Below, piece after piece: positions 1 through 8,650 of a stretch of 64,000 nucleotides of DNA. Source of the DNA: Kangsaoukella pontilimi (lineage in GTDB: Bacteria > Pseudomonadota > Alphaproteobacteria > Rhodobacterales > Rhodobacteraceae); the NCBI RefSeq assembly GCF_009830125.1, contig NZ_WUPT01000002.1, positions 964,001-1,028,000 on the forward strand. Direction: 5' to 3'. Below the pieces are notes generated by a model. It was given only the letters and a program-made list of their open reading frames with translations, was not told the DNA's origin and did not search any database. Both the position numbers and the translations under genes were made by a program. Positions within the stretch are counted from its first letter, which is position 1; each line of letters starts with the position of its first letter.

Positions 1-301
1 GATGGCCGGTGCCTATGTCGCCGCGAAACATGGGGTTGTTGGCCTGACTAAGGTTGCGGCCATCGAATACGCCAAGGCCGGGGTTCGGGTAAACGCGGTT
101 GGTCCGGGCTTCATCGCGACGCCGCTTCTGGAAAAGCACCTTGACGCAGCGGCGCTGGACGGCATCGCCGCCCTGCACCCAATCGGGCGGCTGGGTGAGG
201 CTGCGGAGGTGTCGGCGATGACCTGTTTCCTGCTCTCGGATCAGGCCAGTTTCATCACCGGAAGCTACCACCTCGTCGACGGGGGCTATACCGCGCAGTA
301 A
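1..301 (+). CDS. SDR-family oxidoreductase, 3' end only
   Basis: This is the C-terminal part of a classical short-chain dehydrogenase/reductase; the gene starts before the window. The visible 99 residues begin just before the catalytic YVAAK motif (Tyr and Lys of YxxxK). They continue through RVNAVGPGFIATPL, the usual segment after the active site, to the C-terminal ITGSYHLVDGGYTAQ, where family members carry a VDGG turn. The substrate cannot be inferred from this fragment. The ATG at position 2 is an internal methionine and not the true start. The gene converges on the minus-strand ABC operon with 17 bases between the two stop codons. Confidence 0.9.
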   Translation, partial: MAGAYVAAKHGVVGLTKVAAIEYAKAGVRVNAVGPGFIATPLLEKHLDAAALDGIAALHPIGRLGEAAEVSAMTCFLLSDQASFITGSYHLVDGGYTAQ

Positions 302-318
302 GCACCCGCTGCGTGGGC

Positions 319-996
319 CTAACCGGTCACAACCCCATCGCCCACGACGATCTGTCGCCGACAGAAACCGGCAATCTTTTCGTCATGGGTCGAGATCAGG
401 AAGGCCGTGCCTTCCTCGCGGTTGATCTGTCCGATCAGGTCCATCACCTGGTTTGCCGAGTCTCGGTCGAGGTTCCCGGTCGGCTCGTCCGCCAGCACCA
501 GTTCCGGACTGTTCATCAAGGCACGGGCAACAGCGACTCGTTGCTTTTGCCCGCCCGAAAGGTTGGCCGAGGGGAATTCGATGCGGTCGGCGAGCCCCAT
601 GCGGGACAAGAGATCGCGGCCACGCGCACGGGCGGCGGGCGTCTCGCGCCCTTCACGTACGGCCGTGGGGAAGATCACGTTTTCCAGCGCAGTGAAATCC
701 GGCAGAAGGTTGTGAAACTGGAAAACGAAGCCGATGTGGGCATTGCGAAACTCGGTCAGGGCCCGGTCATCGGCGGAAATCATGTCCTCGCCCAGCATGA
801 CGTAGCTGCCCGATGTAGGCTTCATCAAGGTGCCCAGTATCGTCAAGAGCGTGCTCTTGCCCGACCCCGACGGCCCCAGCAGCGCCGCCATCTCTCCGGT
901 GTCGAGGCGCAAGGACAAGCCGCGCAGGACCCGTGTCGCGGCCTCTCCCGTCCCGTAGGTCTTGAACAGGTCGGTTACTTCCAGAAGCGCGCTCAT
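319..996 (-). CDS. ABC transporter ATP-binding protein, MacB/LolD type
   Basis: A 225-residue nucleotide-binding subunit. It has Walker A GPSGSGKST (residues 41-49), a Q-loop near 93, the signature LSGGQ (146-150), Walker B with ADEPTGNLD (169-177) and the switch His at 204. The ADEPTGNLD form and the length are typical of the MacB/LolD/FtsE group, which powers permeases that work on periplasmic or membrane substrates and do not import small molecules. Its start overlaps the permease stop as ATGA, and the adaptor gene lies upstream, so the three probably form one complex. The substrate is unknown; a drug, a lipid or a peptide are all possible. Confidence 0.92.
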   Translation of the reverse strand: MSALLEVTDLFKTYGTGEAATRVLRGLSLRLDTGEMAALLGPSGSGKSTLLTILGTLMKPTSGSYVMLGEDMISADDRALTEFRNAHIGFVFQFHNLLPDFTALENVIFPTAVREGRETPAARARGRDLLSRMGLADRIEFPSANLSGGQKQRVAVARALMNSPELVLADEPTGNLDRDSANQVMDLIGQINREEGTAFLISTHDEKIAGFCRRQIVVGDGVVTG

Positions 997-2198
997 TGGC
1001 CTATCGCCGTGACGGGATCCACGCGGGCGGCCGAACGTGCGGGCAGGATCGAGGCGAGGATCGCGCCGATGACGGTCAGCGTGATGGCCAGGCCATAGGA
1101 TCCTTGCGTTATGTCCATTGGCAGGGTGCCTGGCTCGAAGGCATCGCGCGAGGGGAAGGGCAAGAGTGCAAGGTATCCCAGCGCCGCGCCCATGATGCCC
1201 CCCATCAGCCCGATCAGCGCGCCCTGCGTGACGAAGACGAAGATGACGAACCCGCGCCCGGCCCCCATCGCGCGCATGATCCCGATCTCGGGGCGGCGGC
1301 GGTAGGTCGACAGCAAGAGCGCCGAGGCGACGCCGATCACGATGGTGATGAGCGCGAAGGTTTTGAGGAAATACCCGGTCTGCGCCTGTGCGTTCAGCGC
1401 CTCCATCAATTGCTCCGCCCCGTCCGTCCAGGGCACCGCGTCAAGGCCCGTCAGGGCGCGGATCCGCAGGGCCGTGGCATCGGCCGCGTTCAGATCGCCC
1501 AGCTTGATCTCGATCCGCGTGACGCCTTGCGGCATGGCATAGAGCGTCCGGGCGGTCGACAGGCTGACAAAGGCCCGCGCGCTGTCCATGCTGCCATTAC
1601 CGGTCTTGAAGATACCGCTGAGCGTCAGCGCCGCCGTGACACCGTTTGAGCTTTCCAGCCGCAGCGTCCGGCCGATCGACAGCGCCAGATCATCGGCCAG
1701 ATCGCGACCCAGCACGATCAGGCCCGACCCAAGCCGCACATCCCCCTCGACCATGTAGCCCGCCAGATCGAGGATGGCGGATTCGCGACCCGGCTCCACC
1801 CCGGTCACGCTGACCTGTGCGACCTGCGCCCCGCGCGTGACGAACCCCGCGCCGCTGATCTGCGGCGAGACGGCCCTGACCCCCGGAACCCCTTCGATCT
1901 GAGGCAGCCAGGTCGCGGCCTCGGACAGCGTTGCGGTGCGGGTGCGCACCCGTTCGGCCACGACCAGCACATGGCCCTCGGGCGAGATCAGCACGGACGG
2001 GTCGTCGGTTTCGGCCTCGATGGTGATATGGCTGATGTCGCCCACGGTGCGCGACAAGATGAATTCGGCCAGCCCCCCGATCAGGGCCGACATGAAGATG
2101 AAGATGAACACGCCCACCGCCACGCCTGTGACCAACAGGGCCGTCTGGGCCTTGCTCGCCGTCAGATACCGGGTCGCGATCTTCAGGGCATAGAGCAT
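993..2198 (-). CDS. ABC transporter permease, FtsX/MacB-like
   Basis: A 401-residue membrane subunit with the MacB-type layout. There is one hydrophobic segment near the N-terminus (about 19-42), a large periplasmic domain (about 45-280), and three further hydrophobic segments at about 280-300, 315-345 and 368-390. The C-terminus ends in a short cytoplasmic tail containing ARVDPVTAIGQ, a signature seen at the end of many FtsX-domain permeases. The start codon overlaps the stop of the upstream adaptor gene (ATGA), and its own stop overlaps the ATPase start, so the three subunits are likely translationally coupled. The transported substrate cannot be read from sequence. Confidence 0.9.
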   Translation of the reverse strand: MLYALKIATRYLTASKAQTALLVTGVAVGVFIFIFMSALIGGLAEFILSRTVGDISHITIEAETDDPSVLISPEGHVLVVAERVRTRTATLSEAATWLPQIEGVPGVRAVSPQISGAGFVTRGAQVAQVSVTGVEPGRESAILDLAGYMVEGDVRLGSGLIVLGRDLADDLALSIGRTLRLESSNGVTAALTLSGIFKTGNGSMDSARAFVSLSTARTLYAMPQGVTRIEIKLGDLNAADATALRIRALTGLDAVPWTDGAEQLMEALNAQAQTGYFLKTFALITIVIGVASALLLSTYRRRPEIGIMRAMGAGRGFVIFVFVTQGALIGLMGGIMGAALGYLALLPFPSRDAFEPGTLPMDITQGSYGLAITLTVIGAILASILPARSAARVDPVTAIGQ

Positions 2199-3388
2199 CA
2201 GGGTTGATCCACCGCGACCGTCTGCCCATCCGCGATGCCTGTGGCGTCCACGATCACCGCCTCGCCCGCCTCAAGGCCCCCGGTCACGATGAGGCGTGCG
2301 GCCGGCCAGTCCACCACCGTCACGGGCCGCAACTCCGCCACGTCGTCCGACACCACGAAAACCCCGTCGCCGTTCAGCAAGGCGGTGCGCGGCACGGTCA
2401 GCGCGGCCTCGCGCTGCTCGACGATGATATTCGTCGCCACGGTAAGGCCGATGGGGGCCGAAACCGGGCTGTCGAAGGCGATCTTGATGGCAAGGCCTCC
2501 GGTGGCCTCGTCCACGCGGTTCGACACGAAGCTGACGTGACCCTCGCGCGTGGTGGATTCCCCGGCCAGTTGCACGATGGCGGACAGATCGACCGCGATC
2601 TGCCTCGCATAGGCCTCGTCCACATCCGCTTCGACGACCAATTCCGTGAGATCGGCCAAGGTCAGCAAACGTGCCGACGGGCCGACGATCTGCCCCGCCT
2701 CGGCGTCAAGCTCAAGGACGGTGCCCGCAACGGGCGCCCGGATCGTGTAGGTGCCAAGCACGATCTGCGCCTGGTCGAGCAGCGCGGTCAGGCGCGCCAC
2801 CTCCTGTGCCGCGGATCGCAGGGCGAAGGCATCCGCCTCCAGCACTGTCCTTGGGACGTTGTCGCCCAGCACGACAGCGCGATCATAGGCCTCCGACGCT
2901 TGTTGCTGCGTCACGTGCGCGGCGTCGAGCGTGGCCATGGCCTGCCGGACGGCGGCGGTCTGCGCGCCCGCATCGAGCTGCGCGAGGATCTGGTCTGCCT
3001 CGACCATGTCACCCTCTGCCACCGGAAGCTGCGCGAGGGTGCCGGAAACCACCGATCTGACATCGACGGACCGAACCGCCGCAATCCGGCCGTTGACGGC
3101 AAGCACACGCGTTACCGGGGCGAGGGTCGCGATCTCGACCGATACAAGGGTCGGCCGTGCCATCCAGACCTGCGACCAGACCAGGCCGCCAACCGCAAGG
3201 ACCAGCAGGCCCGCACCCCCCCAAAGCCATCGGCGACGCCTTTTGACAGGCGCGGGCGCGACCGGGCGCAGGGCTGGCACGCGCGGCGCGGATGCAGCCT
3301 CGTTTTCCGTTCCGGCGCGCGGGTTATCCTGTGTCTCTATGGTGTTTGCCGAGGCCAAGCTGGATCCTTCCCGAACGTCATTCCGCAT
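2198..3388 (-). CDS. Periplasmic adaptor (HlyD/MacA-like membrane fusion protein)
   Basis: A 396-residue membrane fusion protein. A basic stretch KRRRRW is followed by a single N-terminal membrane anchor (about 52-70). Then come a paired lipoyl-like domain, a helical hairpin rich in Ala and Gln (about 150-215), and a beta-barrel and membrane-proximal domain. ATG 3388 is preferred over the upstream ATG at 3460, because the extra 24 residues do not resemble the family and would run into the divergent dnaJ-like region. It is the first gene of the adaptor-permease-ATPase operon and would link the inner-membrane pump to an outer-membrane channel. No TolC-like gene is in the window. Confidence 0.85.
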   Translation of the reverse strand: MRNDVREGSSLASANTIETQDNPRAGTENEAASAPRVPALRPVAPAPVKRRRRWLWGGAGLLVLAVGGLVWSQVWMARPTLVSVEIATLAPVTRVLAVNGRIAAVRSVDVRSVVSGTLAQLPVAEGDMVEADQILAQLDAGAQTAAVRQAMATLDAAHVTQQQASEAYDRAVVLGDNVPRTVLEADAFALRSAAQEVARLTALLDQAQIVLGTYTIRAPVAGTVLELDAEAGQIVGPSARLLTLADLTELVVEADVDEAYARQIAVDLSAIVQLAGESTTREGHVSFVSNRVDEATGGLAIKIAFDSPVSAPIGLTVATNIIVEQREAALTVPRTALLNGDGVFVVSDDVAELRPVTVVDWPAARLIVTGGLEAGEAVIVDATGIADGQTVAVDQP

Positions 3389-3563
3389 GGGCGGAGTGAT
3401 AGCTCCGGTCAGACAGCGGCTGGGATAAGATATCCGACCAGCGAGACCGCGCCCTGACATGGATCAGGGACGCCACCGGCATCGCCATGGCATTTCGAAA
3501 GGGAAGAGGCCACCTGCGCGTGTGTCGCCCGGCCTTGAGCTGGTTGTCCAATGGGAGGCCCCG

Positions 3564-4508
3564 ATGCCCGACGATCCATATGAGGTGCTTGGCCTGACCA
3601 AGGCCGCATTGGCCGACGACATCAAGAAGGCGTATCGGAAACTGGTGCGGACAAGCCATCCTGACTTGCATCCCGACGATGCCGGGGCCGAGGCGCGGTT
3701 CAAGGCAATCTCTGCTGCCTATGAGATCCTGAAAGATCCCGAGACCCGCGCCCGATATGATGCGGGAGAGATCGACGGGCTCGGCGCAGAGCGCCCACAG
3801 CGGCAGTACTATCGTGATTTCGCAGACGCGTCGGACAACGCCTACCAGCAAACGCGCGGGTTTGGGCAGAATGCCGATCCGGCGGACATCTTCGCGGAGA
3901 TCCTGCGTAGTCGTTCGCGGTCGTCCGGTGGCGACTTTTCTGACGGTGTGTTTTCAGCCCATGGCCCGGATGTGCGCTATACGCTTGAGGTGCCGTTTCT
4001 GGATGCAGCACGAGGTGCCGAGACCCGTATCACACTGCCGGATGGCCAGAGCCTCGCCGTCAAGATCCCAAGGGGCACTGAGGACGGCCAGACGCTCCGG
4101 TTGCGCGGAAAAGGCGCGCCCGGCTTCGGTGGTGGCCCGGCAGGGGATGCGCTCGTCACCGTTCTGGTGCGGCCCCACCCGGTGTTCCGTCGTGACGGCG
4201 ACGACATTCTCGTGACGCTCCCGATCACCATCGACGAGGCTGTTCTCGGCGGCAAGGTCACGGCACCGACCATCGACGGCCCCGTAGGTCTCACCATTCC
4301 CCCGGGGACGAGCTCTGGCCAGGTTCTGCGTCTGCGGGCGCGCGGGGTCGCACGGGCAGGGCGCCAGACAAAGGGCGACCAGCGGGTCGAGCTGAAGATC
4401 GTCGCGCCGCCTGACGTGGACGTTGGACTGCGCGAGTTCCTTGCGGAATGGCGCAAGACCCATGCCTACGACCCGCGCGCCGATCTGATGAAAGGGGCCG
4501 GGACATGA
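3564..4508 (+). CDS. DnaJ C-terminal-domain co-chaperone (CbpA-like)
   Basis: A 314-residue J-protein. The J-domain occupies about residues 4-70 and has the HPD tripeptide at 32-34, which stimulates the DnaK ATPase. A linker rich in Arg, Gln and Ser follows, and then the two beta-sandwich substrate-binding domains (about 125-295). The Cys-rich zinc finger of true DnaJ is absent, so this is a class B/CbpA-like protein. The start at 3564 is chosen because GGGAGG lies five bases upstream and the J-domain begins there; an upstream ATG at 3459 adds 35 non-homologous residues. Its stop overlaps the start of the cbpM-like gene (ATGA), the usual pairing. Confidence 0.9.
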   Translation: MPDDPYEVLGLTKAALADDIKKAYRKLVRTSHPDLHPDDAGAEARFKAISAAYEILKDPETRARYDAGEIDGLGAERPQRQYYRDFADASDNAYQQTRGFGQNADPADIFAEILRSRSRSSGGDFSDGVFSAHGPDVRYTLEVPFLDAARGAETRITLPDGQSLAVKIPRGTEDGQTLRLRGKGAPGFGGGPAGDALVTVLVRPHPVFRRDGDDILVTLPITIDEAVLGGKVTAPTIDGPVGLTIPPGTSSGQVLRLRARGVARAGRQTKGDQRVELKIVAPPDVDVGLREFLAEWRKTHAYDPRADLMKGAGT

Positions 4509-4834
4509 CAGACCGCTATTCCGAAGACGACGTCGTTGCCAGCGTGACGCGGCTGACCCGCAGCCAGCTTGTCACCTTCATCGAATGTGATTTCGTCAGG
4601 CCAGACCGCCAAGCGGGCGCGTATGTCTTTCGCCGCATCGATCTCGCGCGGCTGGAGCTTTTGTGCGATCTGTCCCAAGACCTCGATCTGGATGAGATCG
4701 GCCTGGGCATCGTGATCTCGCTCATCGACCAATTGCACGCCGCGCGGCAGGATATCGCGACCATGTCGCGCGCGATAGCCGCCCTGCCGGCCGACCTGCA
4801 GGCCCAGATCATGGCGGAAATGAAAAGGCCTTGA
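4505..4834 (+). CDS. CbpM-like chaperone modulator
   Basis: A 109-residue protein starting at the ATGA overlap with the upstream J-protein. The N-terminal half contains a MerR-like winged helix segment. VASVTRLTRSQLVTFIE is followed by VRPDRQAGAYVFRRIDLARLELL, with the pattern typical of CbpM proteins that bind the J-domain of CbpA and inhibit it. The C-terminal part (about 65-109) is helical and probably forms a dimerising coiled coil. Context and length (CbpM is about 100 residues) support the call. The role as a J-domain inhibitor is known for Escherichia coli CbpM and is inferred here. Confidence 0.85.
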   Translation: MTDRYSEDDVVASVTRLTRSQLVTFIECDFVRPDRQAGAYVFRRIDLARLELLCDLSQDLDLDEIGLGIVISLIDQLHAARQDIATMSRAIAALPADLQAQIMAEMKRP

Positions 4835-5030
4835 GCGGAATTCCAGCGGGACCGAGAAGCGGTGTCCCTACGTCCAACAAAACGCTACGCCTGTTCCCGG
4901 CGCCGATGTTGGCATGCGGGTCACGCAGCGCCTGCCCCATCAAAGAACAATGATTTTTCTTGTCGCATAGTCGTCGCAACGTCTTTGCTAAGGTCTTTCT
5001 GAGACTAAGTCGCCTTTGGCGCCGATGGGG

Positions 5031-5246
5031 GATTGGGCTGAAACCCAAGTCGCCAGAGACGGTTGGGCAGTTTGCGTGTGCGGATCGTGTGTACAGGGCG
5101 TACCGGCGCTCTGCTCTGAGGGCGCGAAAGCGGAAATCGCGACATCCGCACCTTGTTACGCCCCGCTCGCCAATTCTACGCCACAAGCCGCGGCACCACG
5201 CCCTCGACCAACCGCAGGAATCGTGAGTTGCGAGCCCCCGCAACTA
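5031..5246 (+). repeat. Dispersed direct repeat, copy A
   Basis: This stretch aligns with 15810-16026 in the same orientation, with only small length differences. The copies share about two thirds to three quarters of bases, and a perfect 36-base core is at 5209-5244 here and 15990-16025 there. The core contains a small hairpin, GTTGCG-AGCCCC-CGCAAC. The two copies sit at the two ends of the accessory block between the chaperone pair and cobS. The family of this element is not known to me. Confidence 0.75.
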
Positions 5247-5582
5247 GCCCCTTGAGAAACCGAATAAATTTCAGTGGAGTGGCGAGCGGCGAGATATCGC
5301 CCTTCTTCCAGAACGAGCAAAAAAATGGCGCCGTAGGTGCAAATCACCCCGCAACCAACTGCGACGGCATATTGCAGAGTCCAATCGGCCTCATTTTCGT
5401 GATGGATGATGAAAATTGTGAAATTATTTCAATAGATTGCGGACTTTTATGTGTGCAGATGATGTTCGTGTTTCGATCATGTGATTTTGCGCTGCGTCGC
5501 TGCCTTTTCGGTCAGTGGTCGGAGAATCGTGCCTTCAATGTTTATGAATACTGGCCGGCGACGGCTGGTTGATGGTGACAAG

Positions 5583-5616
5583 TTCACGGGCATGTCTGTT
5601 TCACGGGCATGTCTGT
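5583..5616 (+). repeat. 17-bp perfect tandem duplication
   Basis: The unit TTCACGGGCATGTCTGT occurs twice without a gap (5583-5599 and 5600-5616). It lies in non-coding sequence and looks like a replication-slippage or repair scar. No function is suggested. Confidence 0.9.
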
Positions 5617-5811
5617 GTGGGGCACGTGCCCTCCGGCCTCGTGCTTGCTCGGCGCCTGAGTGCGCCGACAAAGCCAAGTTCAGGCGGCCGAGGCGAAGCC
5701 TTGTTATCGGACAGCTCCGCGACCACCGAGATTTTAAGAGACTACGCCGTGATGCGGGGGCAAGCGTGATTGCCCGACCGACCCCAACACGACGGTCAGG
5801 AACTACGCCCT

Positions 5812-6747
5812 TCATCGATCCAACACGCGAAGCCAATCGGCGATATGCCGACCAATGGCTTTGGGTTGGTCCTCCTGAGCGAAGTGTCGCGCCTCGCCGC
5901 CGTAGCGGATTTCGATATTGTTGTAATTGTCCTGCATCCAACGCGCGGCCTCTGGCGGGACAATGGCGCCCGGATCGAAATAGATCAGAAGTTTCGGGGT
6001 CTCCGAAAGGCGAAGCCAATCGCCGACCTCCTGCACGACTGCGACATTGCGGGCCGGCTCACCGGCGATGGGGAGTTCGTTGGGCCACATGCGGATCGGC
6101 TCCCGCGCGGCGGGATCGGCGAAGGGCGCGCGATACGCCTCCATTTCGGTGTCGGTCAGCTGGCGGATAACTTGCGCAGGCAGGATCTGTTCGATGAAGA
6201 CGTTCTGTTCGATCAGAAGCTGCGGCCCGGTTTCGGGGTCGCGGAACGCGCGGAAGATGTCGGCAGCAGGCCCTAGAGCCTCGATCGTCTCAACCGGGAA
6301 GGCCGGCGGGATGATTGCCTCGAGAAAGGCGACGGCATGCACGTTCTCCTCGTTCTGTCGCGCGTAGTTCAGGCCAAGAACCGACCCCCAGTCGTGCAGA
6401 ACAAGCGTGACATCTTCGAGAGCGAGTGCCTCGATGAACCCTTCGACGTAGCGATAGTGATTTTGAAACGCATAGTCGATCTGGGGTTTGTCAGATCGAC
6501 CAAAGCCCACAAGATCGGGCGCGATGACCCTGCCCGAGTCTTCGAGGAGCGGGATCACGTTACGCCAAAGATAAGAGGATGTGGGATTGCCATGCAGAAG
6601 CAGAATAGGTTTTCCTTCGCCAATCTCGAGGTAGTGCAACCGCGCCCCCTCGACCTCGATGAAATTCGAGCGTGGTTCGGCCGCGGCGGGCGACAACGGG
6701 GCGGTAAGTGCCGCGCCGAACAGGGCATGAATGATTAGACGTTTCAT
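5812..6747 (-). CDS. Haloalkane dehalogenase-like alpha/beta-hydrolase with signal peptide
   Basis: A 311-residue alpha/beta hydrolase counted from ATG 6747. The first 23 residues form a Sec signal peptide (basic MKR, hydrophobic core, AAA before EP). The mature part has HGNPTSSYLWRN (52-63), with the Asn that stabilises halide in the DhaA/LinB group, and the nucleophile elbow LHDWGS with Asp119 and the adjacent Trp120. It also has FLEAIIPP with Glu143 at the position of the subfamily II catalytic acid, and His288 in RHFAQED. All catalytic residues of subfamily II haloalkane dehalogenases are therefore visible. The reaction expected is hydrolysis of a carbon-halogen bond to an alcohol, halide and a proton. 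Export to the periplasm is less usual for the family. The natural substrate is unknown. Confidence 0.85.
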   Translation of the reverse strand: MKRLIIHALFGAALTAPLSPAAAEPRSNFIEVEGARLHYLEIGEGKPILLLHGNPTSSYLWRNVIPLLEDSGRVIAPDLVGFGRSDKPQIDYAFQNHYRYVEGFIEALALEDVTLVLHDWGSVLGLNYARQNEENVHAVAFLEAIIPPAFPVETIEALGPAADIFRAFRDPETGPQLLIEQNVFIEQILPAQVIRQLTDTEMEAYRAPFADPAAREPIRMWPNELPIAGEPARNVAVVQEVGDWLRLSETPKLLIYFDPGAIVPPEAARWMQDNYNNIEIRYGGEARHFAQEDQPKAIGRHIADWLRVLDR

Positions 6748-6895
6748 GTCGGTCTCCGTGGTTTTGAAGGTTCCAGGAACAAGCATTGAAGAGGTTGAAC
6801 CGCCTCGGGCGTGGGTCGTCGGCGCGGTTCAATTGTGGTCTGACCCAAGTGCAGCGCAGGTTCAGTAACAGTGCGCTTCAGGCGGGAAATTCGTC

Positions 6896-7528
6896 TCAAC
6901 CTGACAGGATGAGGCCAGCGCTCAGAAGGATGAGGCCGGACAAGAAAAGCAGGAGGCCGCGGCTCCAGATGCCAGCCGAAAATCGCGCCAACAGTACGCG
7001 GCCGCCCAGCAACCAGGCTCCGTTGCACAAGGGGGCGATGATCACGAAGGTCAATGACATCAGCGCCGCGCGATGCCACGCTTGGTCGGCCAGATTCGAG
7101 TAGGCTGCCGTGACCGCCGCAACCATGGCCCAGGCCTTCGGATTGACCCATTGGAACAGCGCGGCCTCTATCAAGGTCATGGGACGCGCGCCCGAAGACC
7201 GGCCGAGGGTGTCTTCTGCGGCTTTCTCGGGAAACAACGCTGGTCTGGCGAGTTGCCACGCGAGGACGCAAAGCCAGGCAATCCCCGCCCATTTCAGGAC
7301 TACGAGGAGGAGCGGCCACCGGTCGAGCACAGCGCCGAGGCCGAACGCGACAGACGACAGCATGACTGAGAACCCCAGTGCAATTCCGGCGATATGCGGA
7401 GCCGTCGCGCGTATCCCGAACGCCGCGCCCGAGGCTGCGACCATAAGGTTGTTGGGACCCGGCGTTATCGACGCGACAAAGGCGACATTCACAAACGCAA
7501 GAAGCACGGAAGGATCGAAAAACGTCAT
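6896..7528 (-). CDS. LysE/RhtB-family amino-acid exporter
   Basis: A 210-residue membrane protein. It has the N-terminal LysE signature SITPGPNNLMVAASGAAFGIRA (about residues 19-40), where the PGPN motif is diagnostic, followed by hydrophobic segments at about 40-60, 70-90, 115-140, 150-170 and 185-207. The QWVNPKAW motif in the middle is also conserved in the family. Members export amino acids or derivatives from the cytoplasm by proton exchange. It is transcribed in the same direction as the dehalogenase-like gene, with about 150 bases between. The substrate cannot be assigned. Confidence 0.9.
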   Translation of the reverse strand: MTFFDPSVLLAFVNVAFVASITPGPNNLMVAASGAAFGIRATAPHIAGIALGFSVMLSSVAFGLGAVLDRWPLLLVVLKWAGIAWLCVLAWQLARPALFPEKAAEDTLGRSSGARPMTLIEAALFQWVNPKAWAMVAAVTAAYSNLADQAWHRAALMSLTFVIIAPLCNGAWLLGGRVLLARFSAGIWSRGLLLFLSGLILLSAGLILSG

Positions 7529-7619
7529 TGCGAAGCGCCTATTCTTGTGGGTGGGAAACGGGCCAGCCAGAGAGCGCGCACCCGGGGGGGGCGCCGAGCG
7601 CCGAACGCGGCAGGCTCTG

Positions 7620-8087
7620 CTAGGCGGCCTCCCGCGTTGCGCGGGCTTCGACGAAACGCCGGTTGGCGGCGACGAGTTGGCCGATCTGCTTTCGGATCTG
7701 CCGCTTCATCAGCGGTCCCAGCAGGCGCCCGAGCACACCCAGCTTCGGGACGAACGACAAGCTGAAGGTCAGCTCCGTGCGGCCTGTCGTAAGGGGGGCG
7801 AGGGCGATGCGCGCAGTCGCCGATTGCATAGGGATGGTTCCGTCATAGATGTCGACGACCATCAGTTGTTCCGGCACGTATTCGACGATGCGCTCCTTGA
7901 TGTGGTTCTTTCCATCCGCAAGGTCGCACTGACGCTGCGCACCCAGTCCTGTACTGGCGCTGTTGTCGATCAGGAACGATCGCTTCAGGTTCGGATTGAA
8001 CTGGTCGATGTGTCCGAAATTGTCCCATGTGGCCCAGACCTTGGAGACCGGGGCTTCGATTACGGTTTTGACGACGGCTGTCGGCAT
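7620..8087 (-). CDS. SRPBCC (START-like) family protein
   Basis: A 155-residue cytoplasmic protein of the polyketide cyclase/SRPBCC fold. The N-terminus VIEAPVSKVWATWDNFGHIDQFNPNL is the usual opening, where a beta strand leads into the V(W)xxxxDF helix. A long C-terminal helix (about 118-150) closes the ligand cavity. The family binds hydrophobic ligands, and no catalytic residue can be named from sequence. It is followed on the same strand by nothing until the LysE gene, and it may be co-transcribed with the upstream DUF1330 gene (87-base gap). Confidence 0.8.
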   Translation of the reverse strand: MPTAVVKTVIEAPVSKVWATWDNFGHIDQFNPNLKRSFLIDNSASTGLGAQRQCDLADGKNHIKERIVEYVPEQLMVVDIYDGTIPMQSATARIALAPLTTGRTELTFSLSFVPKLGVLGRLLGPLMKRQIRKQIGQLVAANRRFVEARATREAA

Positions 8088-8173
8088 GGTTTGAGTCCTC
8101 TCTGATGTTTTTCTCGCTGGTGTGTTGACACACCCGGAGCGGTCCTTTGTCCGCTCCGGGCGTCAACAGGTCA

Positions 8174-8557
8174 TCATTCGGCGGGGGGGACGAAGGCCGG
8201 CGCGAGAACCATGTTGTTGAGCGACGTGCTGGCAATGCGCAGATCGATGGCCTGCTGATAGGCATCCGAGTTGTACCAGCCCTGCTTGGCGGCTTCTTCG
8301 GAGGGAAATTCGATCACCACGGTCCAGTTGCCGCTCCATGCGCCTTCGAGCGTGTCGACCGTGGGCGAAGCCACAAGAACGCGTCCGCCATTTCCGAGCA
8401 CCTGCGGGCCGGCCGCGGCGCCGTATTCCTCGAAGAAGGCAGTGTGATCCTCGATCTGGATTTGTGCGATCATGTAGACGGGGTCGGCCATGGCCGGTGC
8501 GGTGAGCGCTGTGGTTGCGATGGCCATCGTCGTCAGGGCCTTGAAGATCGGGTGCAT
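8174..8557 (-). CDS. DUF1330-like exported protein
   Basis: A 127-residue protein with a Sec signal peptide (MHPIFKALTTMAIATTALTA, cleavage after AMA) and a dimeric alpha/beta-barrel-like domain. The segment YMIAQIQIEDHTAFFEEYGAAA resembles the first strand-helix of DUF1330, and the later WTVVIEFPSEEAAKQGWYNS matches its second half. DUF1330 members are ferredoxin-fold proteins of poorly known function, usually cytoplasmic, so the export signal is a variation. It is divergent from the LysR gene at 8651 and is a plausible regulatory target. Confidence 0.75.
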   Translation of the reverse strand: MHPIFKALTTMAIATTALTAPAMADPVYMIAQIQIEDHTAFFEEYGAAAGPQVLGNGGRVLVASPTVDTLEGAWSGNWTVVIEFPSEEAAKQGWYNSDAYQQAIDLRIASTSLNNMVLAPAFVPPAE

Positions 8558-8613
8558 TGAAGTCTCCTTGCGGGTTTTGTGATTTCATTCTCTGTGGAAA
8601 GCTGTTTATTTGC

Positions 8614-8625
8614 GGCATTAATGCC
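8614..8625. promoter_or_regulatory. 12-bp perfect palindrome between DUF1330 gene and lysR
   Basis: GGCATTAATGCC lies in the 93-base divergent spacer between the DUF1330-like gene and the LysR-type gene. A dyad at this place fits a LysR binding site controlling both genes, but no other site confirms it. Confidence 0.4.
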
Positions 8626-8650
8626 AATCAACGCGAGGTTGCGCACATAA

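Larger units (their letters stand above)
4835..5811. other. Gene-poor interval with repeat copy and probable gene remnants
   Basis: About 980 bases without a convincing gene. It holds one copy of the 215-bp repeat (5031-5246) and an AT-richer stretch (5250-5480) unlike the surrounding GC-rich DNA. On the minus strand, 5440-5270 reads as a short open frame with a hydrophobic segment (AVAVGCGVICTYGAIFLLVL) and no usable start, possibly the tail of a lost membrane protein. A 17-bp tandem duplication lies at 5583-5616. The open frames longer than 100 codons here show no recognisable protein pattern. I read the interval as decayed sequence at the edge of an accessory block. Confidence 0.6.

Noticed and set aside
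5481-6170. Long plus-strand frames at the dehalogenase 3' side
   Set aside because: They mostly overlap the dehalogenase-like gene antisense and show no transposase or other family motif.
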